Source of the DNA: Fulvivirga kasyanovii
GTDB lineage: Bacteria > Bacteroidota > Bacteroidia > Cytophagales > Cyclobacteriaceae
DNA length: 37,681 nucleotides
Assembly: GCF_009711405.1 (NCBI RefSeq)
Contig: NZ_SMLW01000656.1
Span: 1-37,681, forward strand
Direction of reading: 5' to 3'
Of the stretch, positions 17,361 to 26,488 are shown one piece after another. The notes beneath the pieces were generated by a model that saw only the letters and a list, made by a program, of their open reading frames with translations, did not search any database and was not told the DNA's origin. Position numbers and translations under genes: made by a program. The number at the start of each line of letters is the position of its first letter. Position 1 is the first letter of the stretch.

Positions 17361-20056
17361 TTGGTTTTTGGGTTGACTTGTTTATTTCTGATCTTAATTA
17401 TGTCTGAGACTTTTACTTCATTTCCTTTAAAAATGTATTTACGCAAAATACCTTCAAAAGGCAGGATTATTAATGCTATCAATACCTGCATGATAAAATC
17501 CAGTACAGGAGAACTCGAAGAACCAAATTCATTTTCAGCCACCGTCTGGATAAACTCTATAATAATGATCAGGGTGAGAACGGCAAGTAGCCTGCTCACC
17601 AGGTGATATTTGGTGTCCAACTTCTTAAGTTTTACCGAAATAAACAAGAGCAGTGCCATGGTTAAAAACTCAAGGGCGTAAAACCAGGCCCTTTTCCAGT
17701 AAGGCGGAATAACTTTAAAGTGTACGGGCGCCGCTTCGTTAATTGCACCCAAAGTATTTCGGGATTTAACTTTGAGCACATATTCTCCTTCCGGCAGGTA
17801 TGGAAAATTAATTTCGTTATAGTTGGACGACCATTCTGACCACTGATCATTCAGACCATCCAGTTTATAAGAATACTGGATGTCAAGCACCCCCGAATAT
17901 TCCGGCTGTACAAACTCAAATATGAGGTTACTATTCTGCTGCTCAAACACCAGCTTAGGAGCCGGGGGCAGTATTTCAGAGTTAGTTTTGATGTCTTTTA
18001 AATAGAGTTTGTATCCGTTTGAGATGGTGCTTAAAGTGGGTTGGGCCAGCTTGTAGAGGTCGTTATTGTCAGTAATTACCCAATACTCCTCTTTTCGATC
18101 ATCAGTAGCTATGTAATTGATGTTTTTAAAAAGGCTCAGCAGGTTTAATTTATCTGATGTTTTTTCCCGCACAAGGGTAGACCATCTTTGGTCCGCATGA
18201 ATCCATACTTTTCCATCTGCCCCGGCCAGGTACCTGTCTATGTTGGATGCACTTCTTACCTTTTGTAGAGTATTTTTGCCATCCTGAATGGTGAATATTC
18301 CCGATTCGTTGATAAACAATATGCTGTCACCGGAGGCGGTTCCATAGGTTTCGTAGAAATAGGGGTTTTCTATATGGTACTCATCCATTTCCGTAATCTG
18401 GTCTCCTTTGAGCCGGATCCAATAAAGGTCATTGGTACTGCAAAACCAGATGCGATGGTGCTTGTCCTCAAAAATATGTTGCACATAATCTTTGTAATCA
18501 CCAAATACTTCCATTTCGGGCAAACCCTCGGCCCGGTAATTAAAAACTTTCAGTTCGTCAGTATATGTACTGGTAAATATCTTGCCCAGGCTCTCGGAAA
18601 CATAAAAATAGCGTACAGGCAGACGTGAGATAGGTGTTGCTTTTCCATCGGTGATCTCGAATAATCCGTCAAGCCCGCCACAAAACAAGCGGCCGCCTGC
18701 TGAGGCAAACTGGAAGGTTTTGGACTCAATACCTTCTATCTTCTTATACCGGTACTTGATGGATTGTAGTTCCCGTTCTATTTGTGCTTTGTAAACAGGG
18801 GCTGTTTTCCTTTCCTGCTTTTCGGCAGGCTTAATGTCTGTGTCCTTTTTATCCCTGTCTCTTTTTAGAAAGCTGAAAATACCGCCACTTTTGCCAGCGG
18901 CCTCCTCTTCTGCTTCTACTTCCGGTTCCTCATCCTGAGATCCTGGCACCTTCACATAGTGAACGGTTTCATTGTAATTCCTTATTTCATCGAGATGGTA
19001 CACGCCCAGGCTGGTACCTACGTAAAGTTTGCCCCGGTGGTCCCTGGCTGATAGCATTTTGCCTTGCAGGCCGGGGTAACGATTGAAATTTTTAAAGGGA
19101 AAAGTGGGAGAGATCCTGGTCAGGCCAACTGCATGGGCAGCCCAAATACCGAGATTTTGGTCTATAGCCAGTGCCAATATTTCATTGTCGGGCAACCCGG
19201 TTTGGTAGTTAATTATCTCTTTGATCTCACCTTTTATAGGATCGATGAAAACAACACCGCCTTTTAAAGTGGAAATAGCGGCAAGTGAGTCACTAAACCA
19301 AATGCCTTTTTGAACGCCGCTTTCGGCGAGGTATCCCTGGTCGTTACTTATTTTTAAGGGCTTTAGCTTGTTTTGTTTGTATAAAAACAGTTCATGATCC
19401 GTGTTGCCAATGAGATAACCCTTCCCGTTAGGGCCTTCACAAATAAAGCCAGGTTCAAGGTCTCTTAGAGCCCGGTTTGCCGGACTTACCAGTTTAGTAC
19501 CGTCAATGAGCTGCATTCCGCTATTGGTGGTCAGTGCATAAACCTTACCCTCTAAAGATAGCAGGTTGACCAGCTTGCCACTGTACCTGGGAGATATTTT
19601 TTGTATGGAGCCGCTTTCGATGTTGTATAAAAAAATGTGGGATTCATTAATGGCATAGAGCGTGTCTCCCTGAATAAGAATGGTAAAAATATCTTTCGCC
19701 TCAGGTACCCGGTCTGATAATGAAACATAGGATAAATTATAATTTGCATCCCTGCTCAGTCTTCCAAAGCCACTCCTGCCCCCGGCATAAATAACATTAC
19801 TACTGCTAATGGCAAGACTGAATATAGCGGAAGGTGTTTTTGAAAAGTCCCAGTTTCTGCCGTCAAAAGTGAGAATACCCGCCCTGTTGGCTATGCATAT
19901 GATGCCCCGGTGGTCTTGAACGATGTCAAAATTAACATTGTCGACACGGCTGCCCGTGGGTGAATAATGTGTAAGATAGAAATCTCCGTCCTGCGCTTTA
20001 CTGAAAAAGAACAGGAATAGTAACAGTTGAACAAGAAAGAACTTTTTCACGGCCAC
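17357..20056 (-). CDS. Propeller/Y_Y_Y sensor-like membrane protein lacking any kinase domain
   Basis: The 899-residue protein has a signal peptide (KKFFLVQLLLFLFFFSKAQ), two-component-regulator propeller repeats (about 20-370 and 440-690, e.g. FDIVQDHRGIICIANRAG, DQNLGIWAAHAVGLTRI, FEDKHHRIWFCSTNDLYWI) and a Y_Y_Y domain (about 700-785, YSYKLDGLNDQWSEWS). That is the periplasmic half of Bacteroidota hybrid sensors. After it come three membrane segments (about 788-808, 822-842, 855-880) and a short basic tail; no histidine kinase, receiver or HTH follows. An acid-then-basic insert lies at about 375-430 (EEPEVEAEEEAAGKSGG, then RDRDKKDTD). The start is one of two GTG codons, 20056 or 20050; the second gives a more typical MKKFF-type start. 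It is the first gene of the minus-strand run and overlaps the lipoprotein gene by four bases. Confidence 0.85.
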   Translation of the reverse strand: MAVKKFFLVQLLLFLFFFSKAQDGDFYLTHYSPTGSRVDNVNFDIVQDHRGIICIANRAGILTFDGRNWDFSKTPSAIFSLAISSSNVIYAGGRSGFGRLSRDANYNLSYVSLSDRVPEAKDIFTILIQGDTLYAINESHIFLYNIESGSIQKISPRYSGKLVNLLSLEGKVYALTTNSGMQLIDGTKLVSPANRALRDLEPGFICEGPNGKGYLIGNTDHELFLYKQNKLKPLKISNDQGYLAESGVQKGIWFSDSLAAISTLKGGVVFIDPIKGEIKEIINYQTGLPDNEILALAIDQNLGIWAAHAVGLTRISPTFPFKNFNRYPGLQGKMLSARDHRGKLYVGTSLGVYHLDEIRNYNETVHYVKVPGSQDEEPEVEAEEEAAGKSGGIFSFLKRDRDKKDTDIKPAEKQERKTAPVYKAQIERELQSIKYRYKKIEGIESKTFQFASAGGRLFCGGLDGLFEITDGKATPISRLPVRYFYVSESLGKIFTSTYTDELKVFNYRAEGLPEMEVFGDYKDYVQHIFEDKHHRIWFCSTNDLYWIRLKGDQITEMDEYHIENPYFYETYGTASGDSILFINESGIFTIQDGKNTLQKVRSASNIDRYLAGADGKVWIHADQRWSTLVREKTSDKLNLLSLFKNINYIATDDRKEEYWVITDNNDLYKLAQPTLSTISNGYKLYLKDIKTNSEILPPAPKLVFEQQNSNLIFEFVQPEYSGVLDIQYSYKLDGLNDQWSEWSSNYNEINFPYLPEGEYVLKVKSRNTLGAINEAAPVHFKVIPPYWKRAWFYALEFLTMALLLFISVKLKKLDTKYHLVSRLLAVLTLIIIIEFIQTVAENEFGSSSSPVLDFIMQVLIALIILPFEGILRKYIFKGNEVKVSDIIKIRNKQVNPKTK

Positions 20057-20102
20057 ACCTCTAGTTTGCCCTAAAGTACTGAAAGAATATGGATTAATTC
20101 AA

Positions 20103-20132
20103 ATAAAAAGCCCCGAAGACATCCTCCGGGGC
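20103..20132 (-). terminator. Rho-independent terminator after glutamate dehydrogenase
   Basis: GCCCCG (20110-20115) pairs with CGGGGC (20127-20132) around an 11-base loop. On the minus strand the stem is followed by TTTTTATTT. It begins 28 bases after the gdhA stop and isolates it from the propeller gene. Confidence 0.85.
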
Positions 20133-20159
20133 CCCTGAAATATAACTTTTTTACGGTTA

Positions 20160-21503
20160 TTATATTCCTTGTGCTATCATAGCATCGGCTACTTTGGTAA
20201 AGCCGGCAATGTTAGCGCCCACCATATAGTTACCTTCAAAGCCATAATGTCTGGCCGCAATAAGGGCACTGTCATGGATTTCCTTCATGATTTTTTGCAA
20301 CCTGTGATCTACTTCTTCGGCAGACCAGTAGGAGCCCAGGTAGTTCTGCATCATTTCAATTCCTGATGTGGCCACACCACCGGCATTGGAAGCTTTGCCT
20401 GGAGAATATAAAATGTCATTATCTATGATAGTATTAATGGCTTGAATGGTTAATGGCATGTTTGCACCTTCACCTATAAGGCGAATACCATTTTTGACCA
20501 TATTTTCTGCGTCCTTGCCGTTTACCTCGTTTTGAGTGGCACATGGGAAAGCGCAATCGGCCTTAATGTCCCATAATGGATTGTACTCACCGTTGGTATC
20601 CTCTGTGTATTTAGCAGATTTGTATTTGTCAGCATACTCATGGATGCGGCCCCTTCGGTTATTTTTCAGGTCCTTGATGAATTCCAGTTTTTCTGAATTT
20701 ATACCTTCTTCATCATAAATAAAACCTGAGGAGTCAGAAGCTGTTACCGGTTTTCCTCCCATATGAAGTATCTTTTCAATAGCGTGCTGGGCTACATTGC
20801 CAGATCCTGATACGAGGCAGCTTTTTCCTTTTATGCTGTCGCTCAGCCTGTTAAGCATGTTTTCTGCGAAATAGATCAGTCCGTAGCCTGTTGCCTCGGT
20901 ACGCATTAAGCTACCGCCCCAACCAACACCTTTGCCGGTCAGTACACCGGTAAATTCATTGGTAAGTTTTTTATAAGTGCCGAACATATAACCTATTTCC
21001 CTTCCTCCTACACCGATATCACCTGCCGGTACATCAGTTCTGTGGCCTACATGCCGTGTGAGTTCAGTGAAAAAGCTTTGGCAAAACCTCATTACCTCAG
21101 TCTCAGATTTGCCTTTGGGATCAAAATCAGAGCCCCCTTTACCCCCACCCATAGGCAGGCCGGTCAATGCATTTTTAAATACCTGTTCGAAGGCAAGAAA
21201 TTTAAGTATACCGGGGTATACCGATGGGTGAAACCTCAAACCACCTTTGTATGGCCCTATGGCGCTGTTCATTTGTACCCGGTAGCCTTTGTTGACCTGG
21301 ATTTCTCCCTTGTCATCCATCCAGGTTACCCTAAACGATATGGTACGTTCAGGCTCAAGCATCCTTTCCAGAACCTTGTATTTTCTGTATTTGGGGTTTT
21401 TGTCCAGAACAGGCTTTACCGAATCGATTATTTCTTCGGCAGCCTGATGAAATTCCGGTTCTCCGGGGTTTCTTTCTTTTACGCTATTTAGTAAATCTGA
21501 CAT
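20160..21503 (-). CDS. gdhA: Glutamate dehydrogenase, probably NADP-dependent
   Basis: The 447-residue protein has the length of hexameric bacterial enzymes. It interconverts 2-oxoglutarate plus ammonium and glutamate, linking carbon and nitrogen metabolism in the cytoplasm. Visible site residues are Lys86 (GPYKGGLRFHP), Lys110 and the catalytic Lys122 (PMGGGKGGSDFDPKG); the dinucleotide-binding fold has SGSGNVAQHAIE (about 232-243). Substrate-domain features such as DIGVGGREIGYMFG are intact. Assignment to the NADP type rests on overall similarity to GdhA-type enzymes, not on a proven coenzyme residue. It has a hairpin terminator of its own and a 61-base gap from the M23 lipoprotein gene upstream, so may be its own unit. 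Confidence 0.95.
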   Translation of the reverse strand: MSDLLNSVKERNPGEPEFHQAAEEIIDSVKPVLDKNPKYRKYKVLERMLEPERTISFRVTWMDDKGEIQVNKGYRVQMNSAIGPYKGGLRFHPSVYPGILKFLAFEQVFKNALTGLPMGGGKGGSDFDPKGKSETEVMRFCQSFFTELTRHVGHRTDVPAGDIGVGGREIGYMFGTYKKLTNEFTGVLTGKGVGWGGSLMRTEATGYGLIYFAENMLNRLSDSIKGKSCLVSGSGNVAQHAIEKILHMGGKPVTASDSSGFIYDEEGINSEKLEFIKDLKNNRRGRIHEYADKYKSAKYTEDTNGEYNPLWDIKADCAFPCATQNEVNGKDAENMVKNGIRLIGEGANMPLTIQAINTIIDNDILYSPGKASNAGGVATSGIEMMQNYLGSYWSAEEVDHRLQKIMKEIHDSALIAARHYGFEGNYMVGANIAGFTKVADAMIAQGI

Positions 21504-21564
21504 GGGTTAAGTTTAATTTTTATTAAATATAGTATAAGTACTTTTAATGCAAACGTTTTCTATA

Positions 21565-22896
21565 TCATCTTTTGGTGTCTTTTTGCGAACTTATCAGACT
21601 GACGTCTATCCAGCCGGTAATGTTCTGCGAAGTGCGCACATATCTGAAGCCTTTATAGCTCGCTAAACTCTCCACCTGATAAGGTGGCACCAGGTGCGTT
21701 TTGGGTATACCGGTGCTGTCGGGTGATGAGCGTATGGCCACCGTTTCCTGCAACGTAATTTCTGTGCCGACGGTAACAGGTGTGACCAAACTTTTGAAAA
21801 TATAACCTTCTTGCTGGTCAGGTAATTGGGCACGGTACCAGCCTTTACACTCACCGCTTATGGTCAGGTAAGTGTCCTCATTTAGCTGGCCGTTTACCTC
21901 ATGCTGTGTACCCGGCCCCTTTCTGAAGTTTACCGTCTGCGAAATTACTTTATAAGGCTGGCCAAGTACGGCCGAATCAATGATTATACTTTCTACATCA
22001 TTATCAATAGTCTGCACATATCCCAAAGGGTTAACAGCACCATATTGATAAATACCAAAGTGTAGATGTGGGGAGGTATATTTTGCGTTTCCCGTATTGC
22101 CGACAAGACCAAGGGTATCTCCTGCACTCACTGCTTTTCCTGCATTTACTAATTGACGGTCGAGATGTGCAAAATAGTAATTGAGGTTTCTTTTCAGGTC
22201 CTTCATCCAAACCACATTTCCTCCGAGGTTGCTGCTCCCTACCCGGGTCACTATACCTTTGGCGGGAGCAATTACCGGTGTTCCGCGATCGGCAAATATG
22301 TCTATTCCTTCATGCGACCTCAGCCCACCGTCACGTGGGTCTCCGAAAATACTCTGAATGGAACGGTTGGAGGCTCCGGATACCGGGTTGATGAGTGTGG
22401 GTGATACCGTGAGCGTAACGGTGTAGTAGATATCAACCAGCAATTCCGGCTGTAACCTTAAGAGGCAGTTTTGGTCTTTCTTGAATTCATGCTCCAAGTT
22501 GCTGCTGGAGTCTCCGTGTGCTATTTGGTTCCATTCATTATCGTCGAGTTCGAACAGGTCTACAAAAAGCGAGGCATTATCAGCTTTAGTGGCATCAAGC
22601 GATACCTTTAGCTTTTGACCTCTTTTGACCTGAAACCGATAGGTATGTGCATCTGGTGCGGAAGCATGGAAATATCCTGCCTCGCTATGGGGCATGGAAA
22701 TAAAAAGGGAATCCCTGAGAGCATTTTCTCCAGCCTCTATCCACTGTTGGGCAATGGCAGTTTTTTTCAATTCTGCTTTTTCCAAAAGGCTCTTGTACTC
22801 CTCATAAGGGGTATGGCTCCGGAATGCTTCCTTTACCTTTTTAAACCCGTTGCACGACAGGAGGAATACTGTAATTAAAACTATCAATGCCCGCAT
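21565..22896 (-). CDS. M23 peptidase lipoprotein with PPC-like and SH3 domains
   Basis: The 443-residue protein has a lipoprotein signal (VLITVFLLSCNG, Cys15). The order is a helical lead, a beta domain similar to pre-peptidase C-terminal domains (about 75-165), a LytM/M23 domain (about 185-295), and two bacterial SH3-like domains (about 320-370 and 380-440). The zinc site is complete: His195 and Asp199 (SHEGIDI), His244 (YFAHLDR), and His277-Leu-His279 (SPHLHFG). It should cut peptidoglycan cross-links while anchored in a membrane, with the SH3 domains binding wall peptide. It lies 20 bases downstream of uvrA on the same strand, which suggests cotranscription. A 24-base stretch (21665-21688) is identical to a stretch of uvrA, in a different reading frame. 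Confidence 0.88.
   Translation of the reverse strand: MRALIVLITVFLLSCNGFKKVKEAFRSHTPYEEYKSLLEKAELKKTAIAQQWIEAGENALRDSLFISMPHSEAGYFHASAPDAHTYRFQVKRGQKLKVSLDATKADNASLFVDLFELDDNEWNQIAHGDSSSNLEHEFKKDQNCLLRLQPELLVDIYYTVTLTVSPTLINPVSGASNRSIQSIFGDPRDGGLRSHEGIDIFADRGTPVIAPAKGIVTRVGSSNLGGNVVWMKDLKRNLNYYFAHLDRQLVNAGKAVSAGDTLGLVGNTGNAKYTSPHLHFGIYQYGAVNPLGYVQTIDNDVESIIIDSAVLGQPYKVISQTVNFRKGPGTQHEVNGQLNEDTYLTISGECKGWYRAQLPDQQEGYIFKSLVTPVTVGTEITLQETVAIRSSPDSTGIPKTHLVPPYQVESLASYKGFRYVRTSQNITGWIDVSLISSQKDTKR
21665..21688. repeat. 24-bp exact repeat, copy in the M23 lipoprotein gene
   Basis: This 24-base stretch is identical to 24267-24290 in uvrA and has a CCACC-TGATAA-GGTGG dyad in it. Flanking bases (CTTTAT, then CGCT) can also be aligned with a few indels. 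Here it codes for PPYQVES on the minus strand. Confidence 0.6.
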
Positions 22897-22916
22897 GTAA
22901 AACTAACAGGCGGAGT

Positions 22917-25730
22917 TTATGAAAGTTTTTCCTTTAAAAAATCTGCTGTATGATTGTTTTCAAGCTTTACCATATCTTCCGGAACTCCCGCAAAGCATAC
23001 ATTACCACCACGCTCTCCTCCTTCGGGACCCATATCAATGATCCAGTCTGCGGATTTGATCACCTCCATGTTGTGTTCAATAATAATGACACTATGCCCC
23101 TGGTCTACCAGTGCATTGATGGAGTAAAGTAGTTTGGTAATGTCGTGAAAATGGAGACCTGTAGTAGGCTCATCAAAAATGAACAGGATGTGGTCTTTGC
23201 TGTCCCTGGAATTTTTGCCCAGGTAAGACGCCAGCTTAACCCTTTGTGCTTCACCACCACTGAGTGAATTGGAAGACTGACCCAAACCGATGTAACCTAA
23301 CCCAACATCAAAGAGCGGCTGTAGTTTATTGAGAATAGGTGCCTTATCAGCAAAGAATTCAAGGCTTTCCTCAACAGTCAGGTCAAGAACATCCGCTATG
23401 TTTTTACCGTCGTACTCCACGTCGAGGATCTCCTGTTTAAACCGCTTGCCTTTGCAGCTTTCGCAGGTAAGGAAGATGTCGGCCATAAACTGCATCTCTA
23501 TCTTCACCACACCTTCTCCCTGACAGGTTTCGCAGCGGCCACCGTCTACATTAAAGGAAAAATGTGAAGGTTTATATCCTCTTTGTTTGGATAATGGCTG
23601 ATCCGCAAATAACTGACGGATAGCGTCATAGGCCTTGACGTAGGTTACAGGGTTAGATCGTGATGATTTACCGATAGGGTTCTGGTCCACAAACTCTATC
23701 TGGGTAATATTTTCGTAGTCGCCTTCCAGCTTGTCAAATTTCCCTGTTGCTTCTGAGACTGTACCTAATATTTTACCGACACCGGGATAAAGTATCTTCT
23801 TAACAAGAGTAGACTTACCCGACCCACTAACACCGGTAATTACCGTAAGCACTCCAAGTGGAAACTGCACACTGATGTTTTTCAGGTTATTCTCTATAGC
23901 TCCTGATATTTTAACCGAATCCTTCCATTTTCTTCGGTGCGTAGGAACAGGTATTTGCTCTTTGCCCAACAGGTATTTGGCAGTATAAGAATCAGCATTG
24001 TCGAGATCGGTAATGGTGCCCTGGAACACCAACTCCCCGCCATGGATACCTGCATCAGGCCCGATATCAATGATCTGGTCTGCTGCCTTCATCACTTCTT
24101 CTTCATGCTCCACCACGATCACGGTATTGCCCATATTGCGCAGTGATTCGAGCACACCCACCAACCTTTTGGTGTCGCGCGGATGAAGGCCTATGCTGGG
24201 TTCGTCCAATATATACATAGAGCCGACCAACGCACTTCCCAATGAAGTGGCCAGCTTTATGCGCTGAAACTCTCCACCTGATAAGGTGGCGGTCATTCTG
24301 TTAAGGGTCAAATAACCAAGGCCAACCCTGTTAATATAGGATAGCCGATTGTTAATCTCCTTTAAGAGCCTTCTGGCAATAGCTTCCTCGTGCCCGGTAA
24401 GTTTTATGTTGTCAAAAAATTCAATTACCCGTTCTATCGGCAATAATACCAGATCAGTAATTGATTTTTCATTGATCTTGACATATGAAGCATCTTTTCT
24501 CAACCTTGTTCCACGGCAGTCGGGGCATGTAGTGCGCCCGCGGTACCTGGAAAGAAGTACCCTGTATTGAATTTTGTGGGTTTTGGTTTCAAGGTGCTTA
24601 AAGAACTGGTTCAGGCCTTTGAAGTAGTCGTTCCCCGTCCACAAAACCTCTTTTTCCTGTTCGGTAAGCTCATTATACTGTCTGTGTATCGGGAAATCGA
24701 ACCGGATGCCGTCTTTTAGAAGAGGGGTAAGCCACTTTTTCATGGTTTCACTTCTCCATGGTGCTATAGCACCTTCATATACTGACAGGCTTTTGTCCGG
24801 GATTACCAGGTCCGGGTCAATGCCCAGAACTTTGCCAAAGCCTTCGCATGTCCTGCAGGCTCCATAGGGGTTGTTGAAACTGAAAAAGTTGACATTGGGT
24901 TCATGAAATCGCATGCCATCGGCTTCAAACCTATCCGAAAACTCGCTTCTTCCTTTCCCCACAATGTGCACATAACAATCGCCTATTCCTTCAAAATATG
25001 CAGTCTGTACAGAGTCGGCAAGCCGGAATTGTGTGTCTTCATCTTCCGGTTTTACTACAGCCCGGTCTATAAGTATTTCCAGCTTCGGGCTTTTGCCCAA
25101 ATCTTTCACATTTTCGAGCTGCTCCTCTATGAAAACGACCTCTTCATCTTTGAGTATACGTGTATACCCTTTGCTTAGCAGTATTTTAAGTTCCTGCTCC
25201 AGGGTACGTTCCTTATGCAGTTTAAGAGGGCAGCTTACCATTACTTTGGTGCCCTCTTCATGTTGGTTAATAAATTTTACAACATCCGAAACAGTATCTT
25301 TTGATACCTTCTGGCCACTTATGGGTGAATAGGTTACGCCAATGCGGGCAAACAACAGCTTCAGGTAGTCGTAGATCTCAGTAGTTGTTCCCACTGTTGA
25401 TCTGGGGTTCCTCGTGTTTACCTTTTGCTCAATGGCTATGGCCGGCGACACCCCCCGGATATAATCTACTTCCGGTTTTTCCATTCGTCCAAGAAACTGC
25501 CGGGCATATGAACTCAGGCTTTCTACATACATGCGCTGCCCTTCGGCAAAGAGGGTGTCGAAAGCTAAAGATGATTTTCCCGAACCTGAAAGGCCGGTGA
25601 TTACCACGAGTTTGTTCCTGGGTATGGCGACGCTGAGGTTTTTAAGATTATTAACCCGGGCACGTTTAATAATAATGTGCTCTTTGGGGTTCAGCGTATC
25701 TAAAAGTTGTTCTGTTTTGGCGTCTTGCAT
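22917..25730 (-). CDS. uvrA: UvrA, excision nuclease ABC subunit A
   Basis: The 937-residue protein is a full-length UvrA, the DNA damage recognition ATPase of nucleotide excision repair. It has two ABC modules: Walker [10 protein letters not shown] (about 45) and GVSGSGKST (about 640), and signature/Walker B segments [12 protein letters not shown] with [13 protein letters not shown] and [13 protein letters not shown] with [13 protein letters not shown]. Zinc-module cysteines CRTC, CPDC, CETC and CESC are visible. The start is the ATG at 25730; the open frame runs to a TTG at 25742, but that lies in a candidate -7 box. UvrB and UvrC are not in the window. The M23 lipoprotein gene follows by 20 bases. 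Confidence 0.97.
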   Translation of the reverse strand: MQDAKTEQLLDTLNPKEHIIIKRARVNNLKNLSVAIPRNKLVVITGLSGSGKSSLAFDTLFAEGQRMYVESLSSYARQFLGRMEKPEVDYIRGVSPAIAIEQKVNTRNPRSTVGTTTEIYDYLKLLFARIGVTYSPISGQKVSKDTVSDVVKFINQHEEGTKVMVSCPLKLHKERTLEQELKILLSKGYTRILKDEEVVFIEEQLENVKDLGKSPKLEILIDRAVVKPEDEDTQFRLADSVQTAYFEGIGDCYVHIVGKGRSEFSDRFEADGMRFHEPNVNFFSFNNPYGACRTCEGFGKVLGIDPDLVIPDKSLSVYEGAIAPWRSETMKKWLTPLLKDGIRFDFPIHRQYNELTEQEKEVLWTGNDYFKGLNQFFKHLETKTHKIQYRVLLSRYRGRTTCPDCRGTRLRKDASYVKINEKSITDLVLLPIERVIEFFDNIKLTGHEEAIARRLLKEINNRLSYINRVGLGYLTLNRMTATLSGGEFQRIKLATSLGSALVGSMYILDEPSIGLHPRDTKRLVGVLESLRNMGNTVIVVEHEEEVMKAADQIIDIGPDAGIHGGELVFQGTITDLDNADSYTAKYLLGKEQIPVPTHRRKWKDSVKISGAIENNLKNISVQFPLGVLTVITGVSGSGKSTLVKKILYPGVGKILGTVSEATGKFDKLEGDYENITQIEFVDQNPIGKSSRSNPVTYVKAYDAIRQLFADQPLSKQRGYKPSHFSFNVDGGRCETCQGEGVVKIEMQFMADIFLTCESCKGKRFKQEILDVEYDGKNIADVLDLTVEESLEFFADKAPILNKLQPLFDVGLGYIGLGQSSNSLSGGEAQRVKLASYLGKNSRDSKDHILFIFDEPTTGLHFHDITKLLYSINALVDQGHSVIIIEHNMEVIKSADWIIDMGPEGGERGGNVCFAGVPEDMVKLENNHTADFLKEKLS
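24267..24290. repeat. 24-bp exact repeat, copy in uvrA
   Basis: This is identical to 21665-21688 in the M23 lipoprotein gene. Here the minus strand codes for ATLSGGEF of the first ABC signature, a strongly conserved stretch, in a different frame from the other copy. Confidence 0.6.
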
Positions 25731-25739
25731 AGTGGTCGG

Positions 25740-25747
25740 CAAAGATA
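25740..25747 (-). promoter_or_regulatory. Candidate -7 promoter box just upstream of uvrA
   Basis: The minus strand reads TATCTTTG, a full TAnnTTTG match, ending ten bases before the uvrA ATG at 25730. No TTG is seen at the normal -33 spacing. If real, the mRNA would be almost leaderless. Confidence 0.3.
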
Positions 25748-25846
25748 CTATACAATTAACAGATAAAGAATGTTACACCAGAGTTATAAAAAATTTGAAG
25801 GGGTGAAAGATGAGGGCATCTGGCTTGGGTATTTACGGGGTTTATA

Positions 25847-25895
25847 TTGGTTGGCAAACGGGTTATGCTTCGGCAAAAACACAATTGCCAACCAA
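25847..25895. repeat. Perfect 11-bp inverted repeat with an inner TTCG hairpin, between the acidic gene and uvrA
   Basis: TTGGTTGGCAA (25847-25857) and TTGCCAACCAA (25885-25895) are exact reverse complements across a 27-base spacer, and TGC-TTCG-GCA can form a small hairpin in the spacer. It begins 23 bases after the stop of the acidic-protein gene. No T-run follows on either strand. It could be an RNA structure, a terminator of an unusual kind, or an operator. The rest of the 187-base gap (25731-25917) shows only the -7 box. Confidence 0.55.
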
Positions 25896-25917
25896 GTCAT
25901 GATCCTGCGAATAGTTA

Positions 25918-26214
25918 TTAGCCTTCGAAGTCAGGGTCGTAATCATCCCCGACATCAATATCGTCATCCTCTTCCATGTTGTCATCCTCATCCACCTCCA
26001 GGTCATATTCTCCTTCGCTGTTTTTAGTCACGGCAATTTTGACCAGGTACATAGTGTCATCTGTTTCGAGAGGAACAACAAAAAACGGCTCATTTTTCGC
26101 GTTCGTTAAACGCATCAGATTACTTTCAAAACCATCAGGATATTTCTTTTTAAGCAGGGTTTTTAAAGTCGGATCTAGATTCTCAAGACTTTTGATTACT
26201 CTCTTCTTTTCCAT
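25918..26214 (-). CDS. Small hypothetical protein with a strongly acidic tail
   Basis: The 98-residue protein has a basic N-terminal third (MEKKRVIKSLENL, TLLKKKYPDGF), a middle strand-rich part (FFVVPLETDDTMYLVKIAV) and a tail of about 35 residues that is mostly Asp and Glu (VDEDDNMEEDDDIDVGDD). It has no signal peptide and no known motif. The ATG at 26214 is preceded by a 274-base divergent gap shared with the ECF sigma gene. Codon use looks like that of its neighbours, and the order of basic head and acidic tail makes a real gene likely. The acidic tail suggests a nucleic-acid mimic or a protein-binding tail; that is only a guess. It lies upstream of uvrA on the same strand, with an inverted repeat between. 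Confidence 0.8.
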   Translation of the reverse strand: MEKKRVIKSLENLDPTLKTLLKKKYPDGFESNLMRLTNAKNEPFFVVPLETDDTMYLVKIAVTKNSEGEYDLEVDEDDNMEEDDDIDVGDDYDPDFEG

Positions 26215-26373
26215 TTGAGTTATTAACCTTCATTTAGCTGTTTTGTTCCGGGTGGAAAAGTAATAAAAGATTTATCATTCAATAAAATATTATTCTGAAA
26301 AATTTTCGTTTTTGGCAAAAAATTAACAATAGCCTGGCCGTATTAGAGAAGAAAAATTTATTGGCTAAAAATT

Positions 26374-26405
26374 TTGCATGTTATTTGTTTAATTCTTTAC
26401 ATTTG
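26374..26405 (+). promoter_or_regulatory. Bacteroidota-type promoter for the ECF sigma factor operon
   Basis: TTG (26374-26376), a 21-base spacer and TACATTTG (26398-26405) match the TTG-N17-23-TAnnTTTG consensus used by the primary sigma factor. The predicted leader to the ATG at 26489 is about 78 bases. It is the best match in the divergent gap 26215-26488, which otherwise holds only AT-rich sequence. Confidence 0.55.
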
Positions 26406-26488
26406 AAATTCCTTAAAAACTATTCAAAAATTAAACCCCGGGCAACAATATGATATAGACCTCTACGTTAACTAAATTGTAATACTTA

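Noticed and set aside
17357-20056. Calling the propeller protein a hybrid two-component sensor or a frameshifted one
   Set aside because: No kinase or receiver motif occurs after the membrane helices in any frame; the downstream lipoprotein starts right at its stop, so it looks complete as it is.
21042-21491. Plus-strand open frame of 149 codons
   Set aside because: It lies antisense to glutamate dehydrogenase, whose catalytic motifs fill this interval.
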